Positions 1-6,274 of a stretch of 19,247 bases of DNA are shown piece by piece. Positions within the stretch are counted from its first letter, which is position 1. Each line of letters starts with the position of its first letter. The stretch lies in assembly GCA_902494545.1 (NCBI GenBank), contig CABUTP010000006.1:1-19247 (forward strand). The letters are read 5' to 3'. This DNA is from an uncultured Collinsella sp. (GTDB lineage Bacteria; Actinomycetota; Coriobacteriia; Coriobacteriales; Coriobacteriaceae). The notes beneath the pieces were generated by a model. It was not told the origin of the DNA. It saw only the letters and a program-made list of their open reading frames with translations, and ran no database searches. The translations under genes were made by a program, and so were the position numbers.

Positions 1-1
1 C

Positions 2-541
2 GTCTCGCGCCTTGAGACCGCCGATGAGTTCCGGGCGTACTTCGACCGTAGGCTCGCTGCCATCATGACGGACGATTATTTCTCCATCACGCTGCCCAGC
101 TCCCTCGACGCAAACGAGGCGACGGGCCCGACCTGGTGGGGCTTCGTCGCGGCTCAGGTCGTGCTCGGTGCCAAGGCGCTGTTCAGCACGGCCCCTCTTT
201 CTCAACTGCTGCTTACCGGCTCATCAGGTTCCAAAAAGGCCCTGGATAAGCATCATCTGTTCCCAGATAACTACCTGAAGGCCAAGGGCTACCTTTCACA
301 GCGCAGCAACCGAGGCAACTTCACCCTCGTTGACTACCAGAACAACATCTACATCTCGGATGACGCCCCGAATGAGTACGTTCGTAGGTATCGCGCCGCG
401 CTGGGGGAGGACGAGTATCGCCGCAACTGCGAGGAGCATGCCCTGCCTGTTGGGTTTGAGGACCTCGATTACGAGGAGTTCCTAGGCAAACGAAGGCAGC
501 TTATGGGCGAGCTGGTGAAGGGGGCGTACGAGCGGCTTTAG
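2..541 (+). CDS. GmrSD-like DUF262/DUF1524 protein, C-terminal HNH part (5'-truncated by window)
   Basis: The reading frame is open to the first bases of the window, so this is the last ~179 residues of a longer protein and the ATG at 65 is probably internal. The visible part matches the C-terminal end of DUF262 proteins. It begins with a helical region (ADEFRAYFDRRLAAIMTDDY, then LPSSLDANE). Next come the HNH-type nuclease signature DKHHLFPDNYLKAKGY at about nt 244-291, the NRGNFTLV segment, a conserved asparagine in QNNIYISDDAPNEYV, and the family's C-terminal RRQLMGELVK tail. DUF262 is an NTPase-like domain joined to DUF1524 in the GmrS/GmrD type IV restriction enzymes that cut modified phage DNA and in related defence proteins. 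A defence role is inferred, since the N-terminal half is not in view. It is transcribed toward the transfer operon and ends before the hairpin-rich spacer. Confidence 0.8.
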   Translation, partial: VSRLETADEFRAYFDRRLAAIMTDDYFSITLPSSLDANEATGPTWWGFVAAQVVLGAKALFSTAPLSQLLLTGSSGSKKALDKHHLFPDNYLKAKGYLSQRSNRGNFTLVDYQNNIYISDDAPNEYVRRYRAALGEDEYRRNCEEHALPVGFEDLDYEEFLGKRRQLMGELVKGAYERL

Positions 542-1041
542 GTCTCCGTTGTGAATCGGGGAGAGGTTACTGCCGACTCCTCCCCGACGCGCAGGCCGAG
601 AGGGCCGAGGCGTGGCAATCGGCCTTGCGGCCGATGGGTCCCGCTTATGGGCGGGACCCCCGCGACGCGCGGCGTCGCTCTCGCTGCAGCTCCCTGGCAA
701 CGCTCCCCAGGGTCGCGTTTCGTCCGCCTCCGCTCACACCGGCCCCACCCGGCGAACGGCTGCGCTCGATGGCTTCCAGAAGTCGCCATCGCTCCGCCGT
801 GGTCGCCGGGCGGGGCCTCTCGCGTCGGGTCGCCGAGCGCCGTCGTACGACGCTCCCCATGGGTCGCGTCTCCTCGGCGTCGGCTCAACCGTCGCTCACC
901 TGCCCGGGCTCGCGTTGCCTCAGCAACCGGCTCGCTCCGTGCAGGCAAGATATGGATTCCGTTGCACGGAATCATCTTGCCCGCCTGCGGCGGGGCGGCG
1001 AACCGCTCCGCGGTCGCTCTCGCCGAAGGGCTAAAAGAAAA
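542..1041. other. Hairpin-rich non-coding spacer between convergent genes
   Basis: I see no credible gene in these 500 bases; open frames on both strands have the Arg/Pro/Ala/Ser-rich composition typical of non-coding GC-rich DNA. The stretch is packed with short perfect inverted repeats: 618-635 (7-bp stem), 636-659 (9-bp stem), 662-678 (7-bp), 692-712 (6-bp), 767-791 (7-bp), the palindrome 841-852, and 914-927 (5-bp). The pentamer CGCTC recurs between them. A near-identical 19/20-base direct repeat (ACGCTCCCCA then GGGTCGCGT) sits at 700-718 and 850-869. The right-hand part holds the candidate oriT. It could be a transfer-origin region, a structured RNA, or both. Confidence 0.6.
941..988 (+). 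other. oriT: Candidate oriT (inverted repeat plus RP4-like nic)
   Basis: An inverted repeat pairs GCAAGAT (945-951) and GATTCCG (955-961) with CGGAATC (967-973) and ATCTTGC (974-980). The loop is TTGCA, and the left arm has a 3-base bulge. The right arm runs into CATCTTG/CCCGCCTG (973-987). From memory the RP4 nic region is TATCCTG/CCCGGCTG, which agrees at 12 of 15 positions, and there too the nick follows an inverted repeat. By analogy the nick would fall between 979 and 980 on the + strand. It lies about 90 bases from the end of the relaxase gene. The inverted repeat is plain; the oriT assignment is inference. Confidence 0.5.
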
Positions 1042-1068
1042 GGCCGGGACGCCTGTTGCGTCCCGGCC
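1042..1068 (-). terminator. Rho-independent terminator of the transfer operon
   Basis: A perfect 11-bp GC-rich stem (GGCCGGGACGC / GCGTCCCGGCC) has a 5-base loop. On the minus strand it is followed at once by TTTTCTTTTA. It starts 8 bases after the relaxase stop codon, so it closes the minus-strand transfer operon. Confidence 0.9.
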
Positions 1069-1076
1069 CCAAGAGC

Positions 1077-2015
1077 TCAGTCGTCGCGCCCATTCTGATT
1101 CTCCAGCGCCTTTCTCTCGAGCTCCCAGAACGCCCGCATCGCCGTCGCTATCCCGCGCAGCGTGAAGCGGACGGTGATGCCGGTCGAGCGGTCGACGGCG
1201 AAACCGAGCCTTCCGCCGTTGACCTTCCTCACGGCCCCGAGCGACTTCGAGGGGAAGCGGTACTGGAGGCTCCCGCCCTTGGACTTGGCGAGCTCGATGC
1301 CGTCCCGTCTGAGCCGCCGCTCAAGCTCGCCCATCCGGTCGGGGCAGTCGCGCATGCGCCCGACCTCCTCGATCCGGCGGGCGACCGCGACGCGGACGCG
1401 GGCGTTCTCCGAGCGCTCGGCCTGCCCCTTTCGGGCCATGTCGCGCTCTTCCGTGCCGGGTTGCCTCGCGTGGACGCGCGAGTTGGCCTTGCCACGCTCA
1501 AGCTGCCTGAGGCCGTATCGCTCGTCCAGGGCACGAACGGTCTTCACCCGCGCCTTTGCCGCCTTTCGCGCGGGGCCCTCGTCGAGCCTCCGGCCGGTTT
1601 CCAGATCACTGCGGTTGATGCCGAGGTGCACGGCGTAGCGGTCGGTGGCGTCCGCGCGGCAGCGCTCGCGGTGCAGCACCATCACGACTTCCTGGTTGGG
1701 GTAGCGCTCGGCCACGTACTCCCTCGCGTAGCGCATGCACAGCTCCGGCGTCATCTTCCCGCCGTTGAGGTCGCACTCGTCTGGGAGGAACCCGAGTATC
1801 TGGTGCTGCATGTAGGTGCACCTGGCACCGGCCTTGCCGGGCCTGTCGTGACCCATGGCCGCCCTCGTGTCTGCCATCTCCTGGAACCAGCGGTCGTCGT
1901 CGATGATGTTCTGCGTGCCGTGGGCGAGCGCCTTGTCGCGGTCCCAGGAGAAGTAGTCCTTGAGTCTCGCGAGGTGCTTCTCGCTGCAGACGCTCGTCTG
2001 CTTTATCGCCGTCAT
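1077..2015 (-). CDS. Relaxase / mobilization protein (divergent MOBP-like)
   Basis: This 312-residue protein is the last gene of the transfer operon. It should cut one strand at oriT and stay bound to the 5' end during transfer. A candidate catalytic tyrosine is Tyr21 in LKDYFSWD. Histidines that could bind the metal are His71 (TYMQHQILGF), His115 (VMVLHRERC) and His130 (RYAVHLGINRSD). The usual HxDxxHxHxxIN motif is only partly kept, as HRERC followed by YAVHLGIN, so it is a divergent relaxase. The C-terminal half is basic and helical, as expected for DNA binding. The start has a strong GGGAGG ribosome site overlapping the coupling-protein stop region, with a 10-base gap. The neighbours MobC, coupling protein and oriT-like repeat support the call. 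Confidence 0.75.
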   Translation of the reverse strand: MTAIKQTSVCSEKHLARLKDYFSWDRDKALAHGTQNIIDDDRWFQEMADTRAAMGHDRPGKAGARCTYMQHQILGFLPDECDLNGGKMTPELCMRYAREYVAERYPNQEVVMVLHRERCRADATDRYAVHLGINRSDLETGRRLDEGPARKAAKARVKTVRALDERYGLRQLERGKANSRVHARQPGTEERDMARKGQAERSENARVRVAVARRIEEVGRMRDCPDRMGELERRLRRDGIELAKSKGGSLQYRFPSKSLGAVRKVNGGRLGFAVDRSTGITVRFTLRGIATAMRAFWELERKALENQNGRDD

Positions 2016-2025
2016 GGTCGCCTCC

Positions 2026-3948
2026 CTAGTCGAGCGAGAGCCCGCTGAATTTGCCGCCCGGCTTGCTCCCGTTCTTCTTCTCCGGCTCGGGCCACTTTGG
2101 GCACCAGGTCGAGGCCTCCTCGCGCATCTTCCCAGCAGCTGACTCGTCGAGGCGGCGCTGGTAGGCGCGACGGTTCTCCGCCTCGTGCTCGGGGGTCCCG
2201 AGGTCGAAGTGCTCCCTTGTGGGCGTGTTGGTGCAGTCGGTGACGGGGGAGCGGAAGACGCCGGCTCGACATGCGGGCATACCGTTGTCCGCGTGCTTCA
2301 CGACGATGATCCCGTCCCGGTCCGGGGCCATATCGCGCCACTCCCAGGGGTGTATCACGTCGTCGGCGCTCTCGCTGTAGGACGTCGAGGAGGACGTGCC
2401 CGACGCGGCCCTGCCGTTGCTCGTGCCCTGCGTGTGGCGCGTGGTCTTACCGATGAGCTCGGTGAAGTACTGGCGGTCCTCCTCCTCGGCGAGCTTCATC
2501 GCGACCTTGATGCCGCAGTTCGCGAGGATCTTCCTGCGGCCGTCTCTCTCGCCATACTTATTGAGTTGGGATACGTCTTGTGTCGCGCCGACCCAGAACA
2601 TGCCGTAGCCGCGCGCCAGACTGAGGAGGGCGGGCAGGCACTCGACGCGGGGGAGGTTGCCCCACTCGTCGCCGAGTATCTGCACGGGGCGGGGGAGTTT
2701 TCCGCCGTTCACGTCCGCGACCGCCTGGACCGAAGCCCAGAGCTGCGAGAGGAATATCGCCGCTATGCAGTTGTAGGGGGAGCCCTCGTCGAGCACGTGG
2801 AGGAAGACGGCACTCTTCTCCGTGAGCACCGTTCGCGGGTCGATGTCGGAGCCAGAGGTCATCCATGCGACCGGCGCGGACGAGAACGGGCGGAGTGCCA
2901 CCTTGAGCGTCGAGAGGATGCTCCTGAGCTCGTTGCCGCCCGAGGAGACGAACTGCGACGCCCTGCCCTTGGCGGGGTGACCGCTCGGCAGGGAGCGGAA
3001 GACGGCCTTCAGAGGCTCGGCCGGGTCGTCGCCCTCGGCCTCGGTGCCACGGTCCAAGACCTCGCAGACGGTCGCGAGGTGCCTCGATCCCTCGGGACAC
3101 CCGTCAGACATGGAGACCAGCAGGACCAGGGCCGAGAGCAGGCCCCTGGCCGATGCCGTCCAGTGCGAACCCTTGCCCCTCTCGTCATCCTGCACCATGA
3201 GCTCCGCGATGGCGTCCGCCACCTGCTCGGCCTCCTGGTCGCGCCCCTCGGCATGGAGGTCGAGAACCTGCTTGAGCGGGTTGAACCTCTGGCCGCGATA
3301 GGGGTGCTGCGTATCGAGCAGGAGGACGCGGTAGCCACGACGGGCAAGCTCATCGCCCGTGAGCTCTATGAGCTCGTTTTTCACGTCGGAGACGATTAGG
3401 GTCGCGGGCTCGGAGCCGTTGGAGGCGTCGCCGTAGCTGAGCAGGTCGATTGAGGGGAGGTAGAGGAAGCGACTCTTACCTGACCCGGTGGCCCCTGACA
3501 CGAAGGCCATCTTCTTGGGCTCGTAGAGATAGCAGGGTTTACCGTGATACTTGGTGAATCCATAGACGAACCCACGTGACGAGGGATTCGTCGAGCCGTC
3601 CCAGGTCATGGACCCCTTCACGACCTCACGACCTGTCTTGACGTGGGCGTCGCCGAGCACGCCGCCGTCCTCGGCCCTCGCGTTGAGGGCGGTCGAGTAG
3701 GCGATGAGAGCGCAGATGCAAAAGGCGAGGAGGAAGGTCAGCAGGGTTCCGAGCGGGCAAGCGGTGAACGCACCCGTGAGCCACCAGCCGAGGACGGTAT
3801 CCACGCCGAACGACGACGGAATCGCAGCCGCGCCTAACGGTGTCCCGGCGATGAAATCGTCGACGGGGACGGCGAGGACGGGGCATACGAGGATCGCCAG
3901 GAGAAGAGATGATATGAGCGCTGTGGGCATCTTGGTTTTCATGATCAT
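2026..3948 (-). CDS. VirD4/TraG-family type IV coupling protein
   Basis: This 640-residue ATPase links the relaxase-DNA complex to the mating channel at the membrane and helps pump the DNA. Two N-terminal membrane segments are visible (about residues 9-28 and 66-88), followed by a cytoplasmic region. The Walker A motif is GATGSGKS (152-159), followed by SDVKNEL; the Walker B is VQILGDEWGNLP (422-433). The ATQDVSQL segment typical of TraG/VirD4 proteins follows, then a Ser/Thr-rich stretch (GTSSSTSYSES) and a conserved-type C-terminus. The ATG overlaps the mobC stop as ATGA, so the two are translationally coupled. The length is usual for the family. The downstream gene is the relaxase, its functional partner. 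Confidence 0.93.
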   Translation of the reverse strand: MIMKTKMPTALISSLLLAILVCPVLAVPVDDFIAGTPLGAAAIPSSFGVDTVLGWWLTGAFTACPLGTLLTFLLAFCICALIAYSTALNARAEDGGVLGDAHVKTGREVVKGSMTWDGSTNPSSRGFVYGFTKYHGKPCYLYEPKKMAFVSGATGSGKSRFLYLPSIDLLSYGDASNGSEPATLIVSDVKNELIELTGDELARRGYRVLLLDTQHPYRGQRFNPLKQVLDLHAEGRDQEAEQVADAIAELMVQDDERGKGSHWTASARGLLSALVLLVSMSDGCPEGSRHLATVCEVLDRGTEAEGDDPAEPLKAVFRSLPSGHPAKGRASQFVSSGGNELRSILSTLKVALRPFSSAPVAWMTSGSDIDPRTVLTEKSAVFLHVLDEGSPYNCIAAIFLSQLWASVQAVADVNGGKLPRPVQILGDEWGNLPRVECLPALLSLARGYGMFWVGATQDVSQLNKYGERDGRRKILANCGIKVAMKLAEEEDRQYFTELIGKTTRHTQGTSNGRAASGTSSSTSYSESADDVIHPWEWRDMAPDRDGIIVVKHADNGMPACRAGVFRSPVTDCTNTPTREHFDLGTPEHEAENRRAYQRRLDESAAGKMREEASTWCPKWPEPEKKNGSKPGGKFSGLSLD

Positions 3949-4289
3949 TCTCGATTCTTAGAGATGAGGTTCGATAGCTGCGAGGCCGTGCTCGATACCA
4001 GACGGACGGCCTCCGCGAGCTGTTGGGCCGTCTGCGTATCCACGCCATAGGCGTTTGCGGCGAGGACGGCCTGGTTGAGGTTTCCGCCCTGCTTCTTCAT
4101 CTGGTGGAGGATCTGCCGCAGCGTCGCCTCGTCGGCGATCCTGACGGGCTTCTCACCGATGTGGAGGGCGGCTTCGCGCATGAACGTCGATGGGGCCATA
4201 CCAAAAGAGGAGGAGCGCACCGTGATGGCGGCACGCTCCTCCTCGGTCATGCGGACGTTTATATGCGCGGTCTTGGCTTTGCCACGCAT
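3945..4289 (-). CDS. mobC: MobC-like relaxosome accessory protein
   Basis: This 114-residue protein should bind the oriT region and help the relaxase open the nick site. The N-terminal part (about residues 8-44, HINVRMTEEERAAITVRSSS and beyond) has the form of a ribbon-helix-helix DNA-binding domain. The region around residues 56-82 matches the MobC family signature, with LRQILHQMKKQGGNLNQAV and the diagnostic GGNLNQ at 68-73. It lies 3 bases after the ATPase gene, and its stop overlaps the start of the coupling-protein gene. Size and context both fit MobC. Confidence 0.88.
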   Translation of the reverse strand: MRGKAKTAHINVRMTEEERAAITVRSSSFGMAPSTFMREAALHIGEKPVRIADEATLRQILHQMKKQGGNLNQAVLAANAYGVDTQTAQQLAEAVRLVSSTASQLSNLISKNRE

Positions 4290-4292
4290 GGG

Positions 4293-5189
4293 CTAGCCCC
4301 TGTCGTGGAAGGTGGCGCGCGCACCGTCGAAGTCGAGTCGGGACTCGCCCAGCGTGCCGTAGCGGTTCTTGAGGGCGACGAGCTTGAGGGGCGTGCCGGT
4401 TGCGGGAGACTCGTAGGGCCACTCGGGCTTGTCATTGTCATCGGCGAGGTAGAGCACCGAGTCAAAGCCGTACTCGACAGCGGAGGAACCACCGAACATG
4501 GCGAGGTTGGGCCTGGCCGACTTCCCGGAATCGTAGGACTTGCGAGTGGTCGAGCTCAGTGCGATGACGGGAGAGCCGTAGAGGTTCGAGATTTCGCGGA
4601 GGCCCTTCACGCATGCTGTGATAGCCAATCGCTCGTCGATGAACTGCTGGTCCGCCGTGACGCCGCAGGCGAGGAGCTGGAGGTAGTCAATGAAGACGAT
4701 GGGGACCTCGCCGCGCTCGCGTGTTACCAGCCCGACGAGGTTGGAGAGCTCCACGGTGTTGAGCGGGCCGGTGATGCAGAGATTGGGGGCGATCTGGGTG
4801 CGATATTTGTCGAGTGCAGCCTCGAAAGTCGCGTGCTTAGGGTGATTCTGGGTCGCGCAGCTGGAGACCTCGGACAACGCGACTTTGCCGTCGCTGAGAC
4901 GCGCCAGGCTCTTCTCGATCAGCTTGTGCGCGGGAAGCTCGGCGGAAACGTAGATTACCGGGTGCCCGTCTGCCGCGAGCTTGTCGGCCTCCTGGAGTGC
5001 CAGTGTTGTCTTGCCCTTGCCCGGGGCGGTCCCGATTGCGTAGTTGAGCCCGGGGTAGACACCGCCGAGGATGCTGTTGAGTGCGTCGAGCCCGAAGGAG
5101 GCGATGGGCTTGTCTTCCTGAAGGGCGTGGACGTGCTCGTCGAGCACATCCAGCTCGAAGACGAGGGGATTGGCGTTCGGGCGCTGCAT
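4293..5189 (-). CDS. DnaB C-terminal-like helicase/RecA-fold ATPase
   Basis: This 298-residue protein corresponds to the RecA-like motor domain of DnaB without the N-terminal primase-binding domain. It has an ASFGLDALNSILGG lead-in, Walker A GTAPGKGKTT (53-62), YVSAEL after strand 2, Walker B VFIDYLQLL (165-173), an IALSSTTRKSYD segment at the place of the usual LSQLNR motif, and the KNRYGTLGESRLDFDGA segment near the end, which matches the DnaB C-terminal loop. It could unwind or load on the element's DNA during replication of the excised form or during transfer; the exact role is inferred. Its start overlaps the preceding stop (TAATG), with GAGGGGG as ribosome site. Full DnaB is about 450 residues; here the short form seems intact, since both ends look natural. 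Confidence 0.85.
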   Translation of the reverse strand: MQRPNANPLVFELDVLDEHVHALQEDKPIASFGLDALNSILGGVYPGLNYAIGTAPGKGKTTLALQEADKLAADGHPVIYVSAELPAHKLIEKSLARLSDGKVALSEVSSCATQNHPKHATFEAALDKYRTQIAPNLCITGPLNTVELSNLVGLVTRERGEVPIVFIDYLQLLACGVTADQQFIDERLAITACVKGLREISNLYGSPVIALSSTTRKSYDSGKSARPNLAMFGGSSAVEYGFDSVLYLADDNDKPEWPYESPATGTPLKLVALKNRYGTLGESRLDFDGARATFHDRG

Positions 5190-5431
5190 TACTCGCTCGC
5201 CCCCTCTGCCAGCTTGTGGAAGTAGTCGAACAGGTCCTCTTCCATGACGAAGTACTGGTTGGCGATGCTAAAGCAGTGGTGGGTGGACTTCATGAGCTTG
5301 ATGGCGCTGGATTGTCCGATGCCGGTGAGGATCTGAACGTCCAGGCGGCTCATGATGCGCTTGGTGCCGACATGGCGCAGGTTGATGCCTGCGGAGATGG
5401 CGTCGGTCTTGGGGTCATCTGCAAGATGCAT
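5189..5431 (-). CDS. Small helix-turn-helix protein, excisionase-like
   Basis: This 80-residue protein is the first gene of the transfer operon. The segment SRLDVQILTGIGQSSAIKLM resembles the helix-turn-helix of element-borne HTH or excisionase proteins, with DVQILTGIGQSSAIKLMKST as the putative DNA-reading helices and FVMEEDLFDYF as a following wing/helix. Such proteins control excision and often the transfer operon. It has a strong AAAGGAG ribosome site 6 bases before the ATG, and it shares one base with the next start (TAATG). Excisionase function is inferred from size, fold and position near the integrase; a plain transcription regulator is an alternative. Confidence 0.6.
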   Translation of the reverse strand: MHLADDPKTDAISAGINLRHVGTKRIMSRLDVQILTGIGQSSAIKLMKSTHHCFSIANQYFVMEEDLFDYFHKLAEGASE

Positions 5432-5437
5432 GATAAA

Positions 5438-5491
5438 CTCCTTTAGTAGGGCGCTCGGCTCCTCTTCGATGTTTGGCGACAGTGAGAGGAG
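5438..5491 (-). promoter_or_regulatory. Ribosome site and anti-SD inverted repeat ahead of the transfer operon
   Basis: In the minus-strand leader, CTCCTCT (5491-5485) can pair perfectly with AGAGGAG (5465-5459). The same CTCCT can alternatively pair with the true Shine-Dalgarno AAAGGAG (5444-5438), 6 bases before the ATG. This layout would allow two exclusive folds. The pairing is visible; control by it is inference. Confidence 0.35.
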
Positions 5492-5523
5492 TCGGGTGCT
5501 TGTTTGTAAAATGGTCTTATCGA

Positions 5524-6210
5524 CTAATTAGCCCCTTTCTTCTCGTATTCGTCGATAAGGTGCAGAAGGCTGATTCGAGCTTCTGCGGGCTCGCTGTATC
5601 CCTTGCGGGATGATCTGCCGATGTTGGCGAAATCGAGCAGAGCACGGTAAGTGCAGGAATAGCCCTTGATGTGCTCCCATGCGTTGAGAATGTATGAGAC
5701 CAAAGGTGTAACGGCGAGCAACGCTGTAGGGTCTTGCAGGGTAGTTTCGAGTTCACGGCCGGTCTTAGCCTGGATACGTGCGTCGAGGTTGCACTCGGGC
5801 ATCTTTGCAGCCTCTTCCATAATGAGGCAAATGCTGTCCCAGTTAGTGCGGAGATGATGAACGCGCTCGCTCGTGGTGTCGATGCAGATCCTTGCTTCAT
5901 GACAGTAGTCAAAAAAGCCTTTGATGACGTCGCGGCAATCATTTTCTGGCTGGATTGCGCTCCAGTCCTCGAACATGCCCTCGAAGGCGTCGAGACAGCT
6001 CCCATCCTCAGCATAGATGAGCTGCGCGGCCCACCTGCCTAGATCCGAGCTCGTCAGCTGCTCCATGGGAAGCCTCGCCAGGAGCGCAGACGGGGTGAGA
6101 CCCCTTGCCGCGGCGAGGTCAGCGCTGGAGCGCTTGAAGAGTACCTGCTCATCCTTTGAGTTGAATAGGATCGTCGAACGCAGCTTGCTGCTCGCAGTGG
6201 TAAGTGCCAT
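5524..6210 (-). CDS. Unrecognised 228-residue element protein
   Basis: I do not recognise a family. The protein appears soluble, mixed in charge and mostly helical, with no signal peptide, membrane segment or obvious catalytic motif. Cysteines and histidines are scattered (DYCHEARICI near the middle, then RVHHLRTNW), but there is no clear zinc-binding pattern. The start is supported by an AGGAGG ribosome site with a 6-base spacer. It lies between the integrase gene and the Xis-like gene, all on the minus strand, separated by 64 and 92 bases. A 6-bp inverted repeat (ATGAGA/TCTCAT, 6266-6285) lies upstream at the end of the integrase gene and might be an operator. A role in element regulation or maintenance is a guess from position only. 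Confidence 0.75.
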   Translation of the reverse strand: MALTTASSKLRSTILFNSKDEQVLFKRSSADLAAARGLTPSALLARLPMEQLTSSDLGRWAAQLIYAEDGSCLDAFEGMFEDWSAIQPENDCRDVIKGFFDYCHEARICIDTTSERVHHLRTNWDSICLIMEEAAKMPECNLDARIQAKTGRELETTLQDPTALLAVTPLVSYILNAWEHIKGYSCTYRALLDFANIGRSSRKGYSEPAEARISLLHLIDEYEKKGAN

Positions 6211-6274
6211 TGATAACCTCCTCTCTGTCTGGCCTTATCTGCAGTATACATCTGGTGACACAATTATGAGAGTA

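Noticed and set aside
618..659. Terminator for the + strand DUF262 gene
   Set aside because: Two good stems follow the gene, but neither is followed by a T run, so termination there is not supported.
551..1165. Several long overlapping frames in the 542-1041 spacer
   Set aside because: Composition is Arg/Ala/Pro/Ser-rich in all frames, no ribosome sites, and the DNA is made of hairpins; typical open frames of GC-rich non-coding DNA.
1056..2048. 330-residue + strand frame opposite the relaxase
   Set aside because: It is the antisense shadow of the relaxase gene, which has recognisable motifs, a ribosome site and a terminator.
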